This document shows positions 39,260 to 52,389 of a DNA stretch of 64,000 nucleotides, in pieces; position 1 is the first letter of the stretch, and each line of letters opens with the position of its first letter. Made by a program: the position numbers and the translations under genes. The stretch comes from Zea mays (lineage: Eukaryota > Streptophyta > Magnoliopsida > Poales > Poaceae). The notes under the pieces are model-generated. The model saw only the letters and a list, made by a program, of their open reading frames with translations. It did no database searches and was not told the origin of the DNA. Where the stretch lies: the NCBI RefSeq assembly GCF_902167145.1, contig NC_050100.1, forward strand, positions 202,895,797 to 202,959,796, written 5' to 3'.

Positions 39260-39489
39260 AATAATACCGAAGGCTAACACCTACAGATTTTTGACCAAGA
39301 AATGGTCTCCACCAGAAATCCAAGAATGTGATCTATGACAAGGAAACATATGTGGGGTGAGGTTAACGAGCCTCTGGTCAATGATCAATGGCCACACGAC
39401 CCCCATTTTTGTGGAAAATAGCCATGAACGACCATTTTCAATAATACCAAAGGCTACAGATTTTTGACGACCATTTTTGAAAATGGTCG
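39260..39489. repeat. Turn-round point of the satellite: spacer of the inverted duplication with a short palindrome
   Basis: Orientation switches from + to - here. The left arm ends at 39259 and the right arm starts at 39480; the 220-bp spacer is itself satellite, slightly longer than one monomer, with a shortened ending (AAAGGCTACAGATTTTTGACG). The break carries a near-perfect hairpin, CGACCATTTT TG AAAATGGTCG (39468-39489). Confidence 0.88.
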
Positions 39490-40976
39490 TTCATGGCTAT
39501 TTTCGACAAAAATGGGGGTTGTGTGGCCATTGATCATTGACCAGAGGCTCGTTCACCTCACCCCACATATGGTTCCTTGCCATAGATCACATTCTTGGAT
39601 TTCTGGTAGAGACCAGTTCTTGGTCAAAAATCCGTAGGTGTTAGCCTTCGGTATTATTGAAAATGGTCGTTCATGCTATTTTCAACAAAAATAGGTGTTG
39701 GGTGGCCTTTGATCGTCAACCAGAGGCTCGTACACCTCTCCCCACATATGTTTCCTTACCATAGATCACATTCTGGGATTTCTGGTGGAGACCATTTCTT
39801 AGTGAAAAATCCATTGGTGTTAGCCTTCAGTATTATTGAAAATGGTCGTTCATGATATTTTCGACCAAAATGGGGCTTGTGTGGCCATTTATCATTGACC
39901 AAAGGCTCGTACACCTCACCCAACATATGTTTCCTTACCATAGATTACATTCTTGTATTTCTGGTGGAGACCATTTCTTGGTCGAAAATCCGTAGGCGTT
40001 AGCCTTCGGTATTATTGAAAATGGTCATTCTTGGCTATTTTTGACAAAATGGGGGTTGTGTGGCCATTGATCATCGACCAGAGGCTCGTACACCATACCC
40101 CACATATTTTCCTGGCTATAGATCACATTCTTAGATTTCTAGTGGAGACCATTTCTTAGTCAAAATTCCATAGGTGTTATCCTTCAGTATTATTGAAAAT
40201 GGTCGTTCATTCTATTTTTTGACAAAAATGGGGGTTGTGTGGCCATTGATCATCGACTAGAGACTCGTACACCTCATCCCACATATGTTTCTATGCCATA
40301 GATCACATTTTTGGATTTTTGGTGGAGACCATTTATTGGTCAAAAATCTGTAGGTGTTAGCCTTCGGTATTATTGTAAATGGTCGTTGATGCAATTTTCG
40401 GCAAAAATATGCGTTGTGTGGCAAATAATCATGGACCAGAAGCTCGTACACCTCAATCCACATATGTTTCCTTGCCATAGATCACATTCTTAGACTTCTG
40501 GTGGAGGCCATTTCTTGGTCAAAAATCCATAGGTGTTAGCCCTCGCTATTATTGAAAATGGTCGTTCATGCTATTTTCGTCAAAATGGGGGTTGTGTGGC
40601 CATTTACCAATGACCAGAGGCTCAGAAACCACAACCCACATATGTGTCGTTGCCATAGATCACATTCTTGCGTTTTTGGCAGAGACCATTACTCGATCAA
40701 AAATCCATAGGTGTTAGCCTTCACTATTATTGAAAATGGTCATTCATGCAATTTTCAACAAAAATAGGGGTTGTGTGTCCATTGATCATCAACTAGAGGT
40801 TCATACACCACACCCCACATATGTTTCCTTTCCATAGGTCACATTCTTGGATTTCTGGTGGAGACCATTTCTAAGTCAAAAATCTGTAGGTGTTAGCCTT
40901 GGGTATTATTGAAAATGGTCGTTCATGCTTTTTTTTGACAAAAATGGGGTTGTGTGGCCATTGATCATCGACTAAA

Positions 40977-41372
40977 AATCCCCCATTTTCAATACTACCG
41001 AGGCTAACACCAACGGATTTTTGGCCAAGAAATGGCCTCCACCAAAAATCCAAGAATGTGATCTATGGCAAGGAAACATATGTGGGGTCAAGTGTATGAG
41101 CCTCTAGTTGATAATCAATTGCCACACAGCCCCCATTTTTGTCCAAAATTGCAAGAACGACCATTTCAATAATATCGAAGGCTAACACCTACGGATCTCG
41201 ACCAAGAAGTGGTCCCTACTAGAAATCAAAGAATGTGACCTATGGCAAGGAAACATATGTGGGGTCAGGTGTACGAGCCTTTGTTCGATGGTCAATGGCT
41301 ACACAACCCCATTTTTTGTCGAAAATTGCATCAACAACCATTTTCAATAATATCGAAGGCAAACACCTATGG
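40977..41372 (+). repeat. Inverted two-monomer patch, right-arm copy
   Basis: The only + oriented satellite in the right half. It mirrors 37367-37762 (coordinates sum to 78739), including TTTTTGGCCAAGAAATGGCC and GATCTCGACCAAGAAGTGG. Confidence 0.87.
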
Positions 41373-44300
41373 ATGTGTTAGCCTTCGGTATTATTGAAAA
41401 TGGTCATTCATGGCTATTTTCGACAAAAATGGGGGTTGCGTGGCCATTGATCTTCGACCAGAGGCTCATACACCTCACTACACATATGTTTCCTTGCCAT
41501 TGATCACATTCTTGGATTTATGGTGGAGACCATTTCTTGGTCAAAAATCCATAGGTATTAGTCTTCAATGTCATTGAAAATGGTCGTTCATGGCTATTTT
41601 CGACAAAAATGGGGGTTGTGTGGCCATTGATCATTGACCAGAGGCTCGTACACTTCACCCCACATATGTTTTCTTGCCATAGATGACATTCTTGGATTTC
41701 TGGTGGAGACCATTTCTTGGTCAAAAATCCGTTGGTGTTAGCCTTCGGTATTATTGTAAATGGTCGTTCATGGCTATTTTCGACTAAAATGGGGGTTGTG
41801 TGGCCATTTATCATCGACCAGAGGCTCGTACACCTCACCCCACATATGTTTCCTTGCCATAGATCGCATTCTTGGATTTCTGGTGGACACCATTGCTTGG
41901 TCAAAAATCCGTACGTGTTAGCCTTCGGTATTATTGAAAATGGTCATTCATGTCTATTTTCGACAAAAAATGGGGGTCGTGTGGCCATTGATCATCGACC
42001 AGAGGCTCGTAAACCTCACCCGGACCATTTCTGGTCAAAAATCCGAATGTGTTAGCCTTCAGTACTATTGAAAATGGTCGTTCATGGCTATTTTCGACCA
42101 AAATGGGTGTTGTGTGGCCATTTATCATCGACTAGAGGCTCGTACACCTCACCCACATATGTTTCCTAGCAATAGATCACATTCTTGGATTTCTGGTGGA
42201 GACCATTTCCTTGTCAAAAATCCGTTGGAGTTAGCCTTCGGTATTATTGAAAATGGTCGTTCATGGATATTTTCGACTAAAATGGGGGTTGTGTGGCCAT
42301 TTATCATCGACCAGAGGCTCATACACCTCACCCCACATATGTTTCCTTGCCATAGATCGCATTCTTGGATTTCTGGTGGAGACCATTTCTTGGTCAAAAA
42401 TCCGTACGTGTTAGCCTTCGCTATTATTGAAAATGGTCATTCATGGCTATTTTCGACAAAAATGCGGATTGTGTGGCCATTGATCATCGACCAGAGGCTC
42501 GGAAACCTCACCCCACATATGTTTCCTTGCCATAGATCACATTCTTTAATTTCTGGTGGAGACCATTTCTTGGTCAAAAATCCTTAGTTCTTAGCCTTCG
42601 GTATTATTGAAAATGGTCGTTCATGGCTATTTTCGACAAAAATGGGGGTTGTGTGGCCAGTGATATTCGACTATAGGCTCATACACCTCACTACACGTAT
42701 GTTTCCTTGCCATAGATCACATTCTTGGATTTATGGTGGTGACCATTTCTTGGTCAAAACTCCGTAGGTGTTAGCCTTCAGTGTCCTTGAAAATGGTCGT
42801 TCATGGCTAATTTCGACAAAAATGGGGGTTGTGTGGCCATTGATCATCGACCTGAGGCTCGTACACCTCACCCCACATATGTTTCCTTGCCATAGATCAC
42901 ATTCTTGGATTTCTGGTGGAGACCTTTTCTTGGTCAAAAATCCGTAGGTGTTAGCCTTCGGTATTATTGAAAATGGTCATTCATGGCTATTTTCGACAAA
43001 AATGGGGGTTGTGTGGCCATTGATCATCAACGAGAGGCTCATACACCTCACCCCATATATGTTTCCTTGCCATAGATCACATTCTTGGATTTCTGGTGGA
43101 GTCCATTTCTTGGTCAAAAATCCTTAGGTCTTAGCCTTCGGTATTATTGAAAATGGTCGTTCATGGCTATTTTCATCAAAATGGGGGTTGTGTGGCCATG
43201 TATCATCGACCAGAGGCTCGTACACCTCACCCCACATATGTTTCCTTGCCATAGATCACATTCTTGGATTTATGGTGGAGACCATTTCTTGGTCAAAAAT
43301 CCGTAGGTGTTAGCCTTCAGTGTCATTGAAAATGGTCGTTCATTGCTATTTTCGACAAAAATGGGGGTTGTGTGGCCATTGATCATCGACCAGAGGCTCG
43401 TACACTTCAACCCACATATGTTTTCTTGCCATAGATCACATTCTTGCATTTCTGGTGGATACCATTTCTTGGTCAAAAGTCCGTTGGTGTTAGCCTTCGG
43501 TATTATTGAAAATGGTCGTTCATGGCTATTTTCGACTAAAATGGGGGTTGTGTGGCCATTTGTCATCGACCAGAGGCTCGTACACCTCACCCCACATATG
43601 TTTCCTTGTCATAGATCACATTCTTTGATTTCTGGTGGAGACCATTTCTTGGTCAAAAATCCGTACGTGTTAGCCTTCGGTATTATTGAAAATGGTCATT
43701 CATGGTATTTTCGACAAAAATGGGGGTTGTGTGGCCATTGATCATTGACCAGAGGAACGTAAACCTCACCTCACATATGTTTCCTTGTCATATATCACAT
43801 TCTTTGATTTCTGGTGTAGACCATTTCTTGGTCAAAAATCCGAATGTGTTAGCCTTCGGTACTATTGAAAATGGTCATTCATGGCTATTTTTGACAAAAA
43901 TGGGGGTTGTGTGGCCATTGATCATCGACCAGAGGCTCGTCAACCTCACCCCACATATGTTTCCTTGCCATAGATCCCATTCTTTGATTTCTGGTGGAGA
44001 CCATTTGTTGGTCAAAAATCCGAATGCGTTAGCCTTCGGTACTATTGAAAATGGTCGTTCATGGCTATTTTCGACAAAAATGGGGGTTGTGTGGCCATTG
44101 ATATTCGACCAGAGGCTCATACCCCTTACTACACATATGTTTCCTGGCCATAGATAACATTCTTGGATTTATGGTGGAGACCATTTCTTTGTCAAAAATC
44201 CGTAGGTGTTAGCCATCGGTATTATTGAAAATGGTTGTTCATGGCTATTTTCGACAAAAACGGGGGTTGTGTGGCCATTGATCATCGACCAGAGGCTCAT

Positions 44301-47300
44301 ACACCTCACCCCACATATGTTTCCTTGCCATAGATCACATTCTTGGATTACTGGTGGAGACCATTTCTTGGTCAAAAATCCGTAGGCGTTAGACTTCGGT
44401 ATTATTGAAAATGGTCGTTCATGGCTATTTTCATCAAAATTGGGGGTTGTGTGGCCATTTATCATCGACCAGAGGCTCATACACCTCACCCTACATATGT
44501 TCCTTGCCATAGAACACATTCTTGGATTTATGGTGGAGACCATTTCTTTGTCAAAAATCCGTAGGTGTTAGCCTTTGGTATTATTGAAAATGGTCGTTCA
44601 TGGCTATTTTCGACAAAAATGGGGGTTGTGTGCCATTGATCATCGACCAGAGGCTCATACACCTCACTCCACATATGTTTCCTAGCCATAGATCATATTA
44701 ATGGATTTCTGGTGGAGACCATTTCTTGCTCAAACATCCGTAGGTGTTAGCCTTCGGTATTATTGAAAATGGTCGTTCATGGCTATTTTCGACAAAAATG
44801 GGGGTTGTGTGGCCATTGATCATCGACCAGAGGCTCATACACCTCACCCCACATATGTTTCCTTGTCATTGATCACATTCTTGGATTTCTGGTGGAGACC
44901 ATTTCTTGGTAAAAAATCCGTAGGTCTTAGCCTTCGGTATTATTGAAAATGGTCGTTCATGACTATTTTCATCAAAAATGGGGGTTGTGTGGCCATCTAT
45001 CATCGACCAGAGGCTCGTACACCTCACCCCACATATGTCTCCTTGCCATAGATCACATTCTTGGATTTCTGGTGGAGACCATTTCTTGGTCAAAAATTTG
45101 TACGTGTTAGCCTTCAGTATTATTGAAAAGGTCGTTCATGGATATTTTCGACAAAATGGGGGTTGTGTGGCTATTGATCATCGACCAGAGGCTCGTACAC
45201 CTCACCCCACATATGTTTCCTTGCCATAGATCACATTCTTGGATTTCTGGTGGAGACCATTTCTTGGGCAAAAATCCGAATGTGTTAGCCTTCGGTATTA
45301 TTGAAAATGGTCATTCATGGCTATTTTCGACAAAAATGGGGGTTGTGTGGCCATTGATCTTCGACCAGAGGCTCATACACCCCACTACACATATGTTTCC
45401 TTGCCATAGATCACATTCTTGGATTTATGGTGGAGACCATTTCTTGGTCAAAAATCTGTAGGTGTTAGCCGTCAGTGTCATTGAAAATGGTCGTTCATGG
45501 CTATTTTCGACAAAAAAGGGGGTTGTGTGGCCATTGATCATCAACCAGAGCTTCGTACACTTCACTCCACTTATGTTTGCTTGCCATAGATCACATTCTT
45601 GAATTTCTGGTGGAGACCATTTCTTGGTCAAAAATCCGTTGGTGTTAGCCTTCGGTATTATTGAAAATGGTCGTTCATGGCATATTCGACTAAAATGGGG
45701 GTTGTGTGGCCATTTATCATCGACCAGAGGCTCGTACACCTCACCCCATATATGTTTCCTTGCCATAGATCACATTCTTGTATTTATGGTGGAGGCCATT
45801 TCTTGTTCAAAAATCCATAGGTGTTAGCCTTCTGTGTCATTGAAAATGGTCGTTCATGGCTATTTTCGACAAAAATGGGGGTTGTGTGGCCATTGATCAT
45901 TGACCAGAGGCTCGTACACCTCACCCCACATATGTTTCCTTGCCATAGATCATATTCTTGGATTTCTGGTGGAGACCATTTCTTGGTCAAAAATCCGTAG
46001 GTGTTAGCCATCGGTATTATTGAAAATGGTTGTTCATGGCTATTTTCGACAAAAACGGGGGTTGTGTGGCCATTGATCATCGACCAGAGGCTCATACACC
46101 TCACCCCACATATGTTTCCTTGCCATAGATCACATTCTTGGATTACTGGTGGAGACCATTTCTTGGTCAAAAATCCGTAGGCGTTAGACTTCGGTATTAT
46201 TGAAAATGGTCGTTCATGGCTATTTTCATCAAAATTGGGGGTTGTGTGGCCATTTATCATCGACTAGAGGCTCATACACCTCACCCTACATATGTTCCTT
46301 GCCATAGAACACATTCTTGGATTTCTGGTGGAGACCATTTCTTGGTCAAAAATTCGTACGTGTTAGCCTTCGGTATTGTTGAAAATGGTCGTTCATGGCT
46401 ATTTTCGACAAAATGGGGGATGTGTGGCAATTGATCATCTACCAGAGGCTCGTACACCTCACCCCACATATGTTTCCTTGCCATAGATCACTTTCTTGGA
46501 TTTCTGGTGGAGACCATTTCTAGGGCAAAAATCCGAATGTGTTAGCCTTCGGTATTATTGAAAATGGTCATTCATCGCTATTTTCGAAAAAAATGGGGGT
46601 TGTGTGGCCATTGATCATCGACCAGAGGCTCGTACACCTCACCCCACATATGTTTCCTTGCCATAGATCGTATTCTTGGATTTCTGGTGGAGACCATTTC
46701 TTGGTCAAAAATCCGTAGGTGTTAGCCTTCAGTATTATTGAAAATGGTTGTTCATGGCTATTTTCGACAAAAACGGGGGTTGTGTGGCCATTGATCATCG
46801 ACCATAGGCTCATACACCTCACCCCACATATGTTTCCTTGCCATAGATAACATTCTTGGATTACTGGTGGAGACCATTTCTTGGTAAAAAATCTGTAGGC
46901 GTTAGCCTTCGGTATTATTGAAAATGGTCGTTCATGGCTATTTTCATCAAAAATGGGGGTTGTATGGCCATTTATCATCGACCAGAGGCTCGTACACCTC
47001 ACCCTACATATGTTTCCTTGCCATAGAACACATTCTTGGATTTCTGGTGGAGACCATTTCTTGGTCAAAAATTCGTACGTGTTAGCCTTCGGTATTATTA
47101 AAAATGGTCGTTCATGGCTATTTTCGACAAAATGGGGGATGTGTGGCAATTGATCATCGACCAGAGGCTCCTACACCTCACCCCACATATGTTTACTTGC
47201 CATAGATCACATTCTTGGATTTCTGGTGGAGACCATTTCTAGGGCAAAAATCCGAATGTGTTAGCCTTCGGTATTATTGAAAATGGTCATTCATCTCTAT

Positions 47301-50300
47301 TTTCGACAAAAATGGGGGTTGTGTGGCCATTGATCTTCGACCAAAGGCTCATACACCCCACTACACATATGTTTCCTTCCCATAGATCACATTCTTGGAT
47401 TTATGGTGGAGACCATTTCTTGGTCAAAAATTCGTAGGTGTTAGCCTTCAGTGTCATTGAAAATAGTCGTTCATGGCTATTTTCGACAAAAATGGGGGGT
47501 TTTGTGGCCATTGATCATCGAGCAGAGGCTCGTACACTTTAATCCACATATGTTTTCTTGCCATAGATCACATTCTTGGATTTTTAGTGGAGACCATTTC
47601 TTGGTCAAAAATCCGTTGGTGTTAGCCTTCGGTATTATTGAAAATGGTCGTTCATGGCTATTTTCGACTAAAATGGGGGTTGTGTGGCCATTTATCATCG
47701 ACCAAGGGCTCATACACCTCACCTCACATATGTTTCCTTGCCATAGATCACATTCTTGGATTTCTGGTGGAGACCATTTCTTGGTCAAAAATCCGTACGT
47801 GTCAGCGTTTGGTATTATTGAAAATGGTCATTCATGGCTATTTTTGACAAAAATGGGGTTGTGTGGCCACTGATCATCGACCAGAGGATCGTAAACCTCA
47901 CCCCACATATGTTTCCTTGTCGTAGATCACATTCTTTGATTTCTGGTGGAGAATATTTCTTGGTCAAAAACCGAATGTGTTAGCCTTCGGTACTATTGAA
48001 AATGGTCGTTGATGGCTATTTTTGACAAAAATGGGGGTTGTGTGGCCATTGATATTCAACCAGAGGCTCATACACCTCACCCCACATATGTTTCCTTGCC
48101 ATAGATCACATTCTTGGATTTCTGGTGGAGACCATTTCTTTGTCAAAAATCCGTCGGTGCTAGCCTTCAGTGTCATTGAAAATGGTGGTTCATGGCTATT
48201 TTCGACAAAAATGGGGGTTGTGTGGCCATTGATCATCGACCAGAGGCTCGTACACCTCACCCCACATATGTTTCCTTGCCATAGATCACATTCTTGGATT
48301 TCTGGTGGTGACCATTTCTTGGGCAAAATTCCGAATGTGTTAGCCTTCGGTATTATTGAAAATGGTCATTCATGGCTATTTCTGACAAAAATGGGGGTTG
48401 TGTGGCCATTGATCTTTGACCAGAGGCTCATACACCTCACTACACATATGTTTTCTTGCCATAAATCACATTCTTGGATTTCTGGTGGGGACCATTTCTT
48501 GGTCAGAAATCCGTTATTGTTAGCCTTTGGTATTATTGAAAAATGGTCGTTCATGTCTATTTTTGACTAAAATGGGGGTTTGTGGCCATTTATCATCGAC
48601 CAGAGGTTCTTTCACCTACCCCACATATGTTTCCTTGCCATAGATCACATTCTTGGATTTCTGGTGGAGACCATTTCTTGGTCAAAAATCCGTACGTGTT
48701 AGCCTTCGGTATTATTGAAAATGGTCATTCATGGATATTTTCGACAAAAATGGGGGTTGTGTGGCCATTGATCATCGACCAGAGGCTCGTAAACCTAACC
48801 CCACATATGTTTTCTTGCCATAGATCACATTCTTTGATTTCTGGTGGAGACCATTTCTTGGTCAAAAATCCGAATGTGTTAGCCTTCGGTACTATTGAAA
48901 ATGGTCGTTCATTGCTATTTTCGACAAAAATGGGGGTTGTGTGGCCATTGATATTCGACCAGAGGCTCATACACCTCACTGCACAGATGTTTACTTGCCA
49001 TAGATCACATTCTTGGATTTATGGTGGAGACCATTTCTTGGTCAAAAATCCGTAGGTGTTAGCCTTCGGTATTATTGAAAATGGTCGTTCATGGCTATTT
49101 TTGACAAAAATGGGGGTTGTGTGGCCATTGATCATCCACCAGAGGCTCGTACACCTCAGCTCACATATGTTTCCTTGCCATAGATCACATTATCGGATTT
49201 CTGGTGGAGACCATTTCTTGGTCAAAAATCCATACGTGTTAGCCTTCGGTATTATTGAAAATGGTCGTTGATCACTATTTTCGACAAAAATGGGCATTGT
49301 GTGGCCATTGATCATTGGCCAGAGGCCCGTACACCTCACCCCACATATGTTTCCTTGCCATAGATCAGATTCTTGGATTTATGGTGGAGACCATTTCTTG
49401 GTCAAAAATCCGTAGGTGTTAGCCTTCAGTGCATTGAAAATGGTCGTTCATGGCTATTTTCGACAAAAATGGGGGTTGTGTGGCCATTGATCATCGACCA
49501 GAGGCTCGTACACCTCACCTCACATATGTTTCCTTGCCATAGATCACATTCTTGGATTTATGGTGGAGACCATTTCTTGGTCAAAAATTCGTAGGTGTTA
49601 GCCTTCCGTGTCATTGAAAATGGTCGTTCATGGCTATTTTCTACAAAAATGGGGGTTGTGTGGCCATTGATCATCGACCAGAGGCTCGTACACTTTACCC
49701 CACATATGTTTTCTTGCCATTGATCACATTCTTGGATTTCTGGTGGAGACCATTTCTTGGTCAAAAATCCGTACGTGTTAGCCTTCGGTATTATTGAAAT
49801 GGTCATTCATGGCTATTTTCGACAAAAATGGGGGTTGTGTGGCCATTGATCATTGACCAGAGGCTCATAAACCTCACCCCACATATGTTTCCTTGCCATA
49901 GATCACATTCTTTGATTTCTGGTGGAGACCATTTCTTAGTCAAAAATCCGAATGTGTTAGCCTTCGGTACTATTGAAAATGGTCGTTCATGGCTATCTTC
50001 GACAAAAATAAGGGTTGTGTGGCCGTTGATATTCGACCAGAGGCTCATACACCTCACTACAAATATGTTTCCTTGCCATAGATCACATTCTTGGATTTAT
50101 GGTGGAGACCATTTCTTGGTCAAAAATCTTTTAACGTCATTGAAAATGGTCGTTCATGGCTATTTTCGACAAAATGTGGGTTGTGTGGCCATTGATCATC
50201 GACCAGAGGCTCGTACACCTCACCCCACATATGTTTCCTTGCCATAGATCACATTCTTGGATTTCTAGTGGAGACCATTTCTTGGGCAAAAATCTGAATG

Positions 50301-52389
50301 TGTTAGCCTTCGGTATTATTGAAAATGGTCATTCATGGCTATTTTCGAGAAAAATGGGGGTTGTTTGGCCATTGATCTTCGACCAGAGGCTCATACACCT
50401 CACTACACATATGTTTCCTTGCCATAGATCACATTCTTGGATTTATGGTGGAGACCATTTTTTGGTCAAAATTCCGGAGGTGTTAGCCTTCAGTGTCATT
50501 GAAAATGGTCGTTCATGGCTATTTTCGACAAAAATGGGGGTTGTGTGGCCATTGATCATCGACCAGAGGCTCGTACACCTCACCCCACATATGTTTCCTT
50601 GCCATAGATCACATTCTTGGATTTCTGGTGGTGACCATTTCTTGGTCAAAAATCCATACGTGTTAGCCTTCTGTATTATTGAAAATTGTCGTTGAACGCT
50701 ATTTTAGACAAAAATGGGCGTTGTGTGGCCATTGATCATCGACCAGAGGCCCATACACCTCACCCCACATATGTTTCCTTGCCATAGATCACATTCTTGG
50801 ATTTATGGTGGAGACCACTTCTTGGTCAAAAATCCGTAGGTGTTAGCCTTCAGTGTCATTGAAAATGGTCGTTCATGGCTATTTTTGACAAAAATGGGGG
50901 TTGTGTGGCCATTGATCATCGACCAGAGGCTCGTACACCTCACCCCACATATGTTTCCTTGCCATAGTTCACATTTCTTGGTCAAAAATCCGTAGGTGTT
51001 AGCCTTCGGTATTATTGAAAATGGTTGTTCATGGATATTTTCGAAAAAATGGGGGTTGTGTGGCCATTGATCATCGACCAGAGGCTCATACACCTCACCC
51101 CACGTATGTTTTCCTTGCAATAGATCACATTCTTGGATTTCTGGTGGAGACCATTTCTTGGTCAAAAATCCGTAGGTGTTAGCTTTCGGTATTATTGAAA
51201 ATGGTCGTTCATGGCTATTTTCATCAAAAATAGGGGTTGTGTGGCCATTTATCATCGACCAGAGGCTCGTACACCTCACCTCACTTATGTTTCCTTGCCA
51301 TAGATCACATTCTTGGATTTATGGTGGAGACCATTTCTTGGTCAAAAATCCGTAGGTGTTAGCCTTCCGTGTCATTGAAAATGGTCGTTCATGGCTATTT
51401 TCGTCTAAAATTGGGGTTGTGTGGCCATTGATCATCGACTAGAGGCTCGTACACTTTACCCCACATATGTTTTCTTGCCGTTGATCACATTCATGGATTT
51501 CTGGTGGAGACCATTTCTTGGTCAAGAATCTGTTGGTGTTAGCCTTCGGTATTATTGAAAATGGTCGTCCATGGCTATTTTCGTCTAAAATGGGGGTTGT
51601 GTGGCCATTTATCATCGATAAGAGGCTTGTACACCTCACCCCACATATGTTTCCTTGCCATAGATCACATTCTTGGATTTCTGGTGGAGACCATTTCTTG
51701 GTCAAAAATCCGTACATGTTAGCCTTCGGTATTATTGAAAATGGTCATTCATGGCGATTTTCGACAAAAATGGGGGTTGTGTGGCCATTGATCATTGACC
51801 AGAGGCTCATAAACCTCACCCCACATATGTTTCCTTGCCATAGATCACATTCTTTGATTTCTGGTGGAGACCATTTCTTGGTCAAAAATCCGAATGTGTT
51901 AGCCTTCGGTACTATTGAAAGTGGTCGTTCATGGCTATTTCGACTAAAATAAGTGTTGTGTGGCCATTGATATTCGACCAGAGGCTCATACACCTCACTA
52001 CACATATGTTACCTTGCCATAGATCACATTCTTGGATTTATGGTGGAGACCATTTCTTGGTCAAAAATCCGTGAGTGTTAACCTTCAGTGTCATTGAAAA
52101 TGGTCGTTCATGGCTATTTTCGACAAGAATGGGGGTTGTGTGGCCATTGATCATCGACCAAAGACTCGTACACCTCATTCCACATATGTTTCCTTGCCAT
52201 AGATCACATTCTTGGATTTCTGGTGGAGACCATTTCTTTGGCAAAAATCTGAATGTGTTAGCCTTCGGTATTATTGAAAATGGTCATTCATGGCTATTTT
52301 CGACAAAAATGGGTGTTGTGGCCATTGATCTTCGACCAGAGGCTCATACACCTCACTACACATATGTTTCCTTGCCATAGATCATATTC

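Larger units (their letters stand above)
32343..39338 (+). repeat. Copy B of the ~7-kb tandem duplication
   Basis: 6996 bp, directly adjoining copy A. The junctions fall in the shared stretch CAAGGAAACATATGTGGGG, so unequal exchange between monomers can explain it. Copy B ends where GTGAGGTTAACG (39359-39370) departs from the GTGAGGTGTACG of the A/B junction. Confidence 0.88.

Noticed and set aside
39468..39489. Palindrome at the turn as a replication origin or terminator
   Set aside because: It is explained by two satellite copies meeting head to head, and nothing else supports a function.
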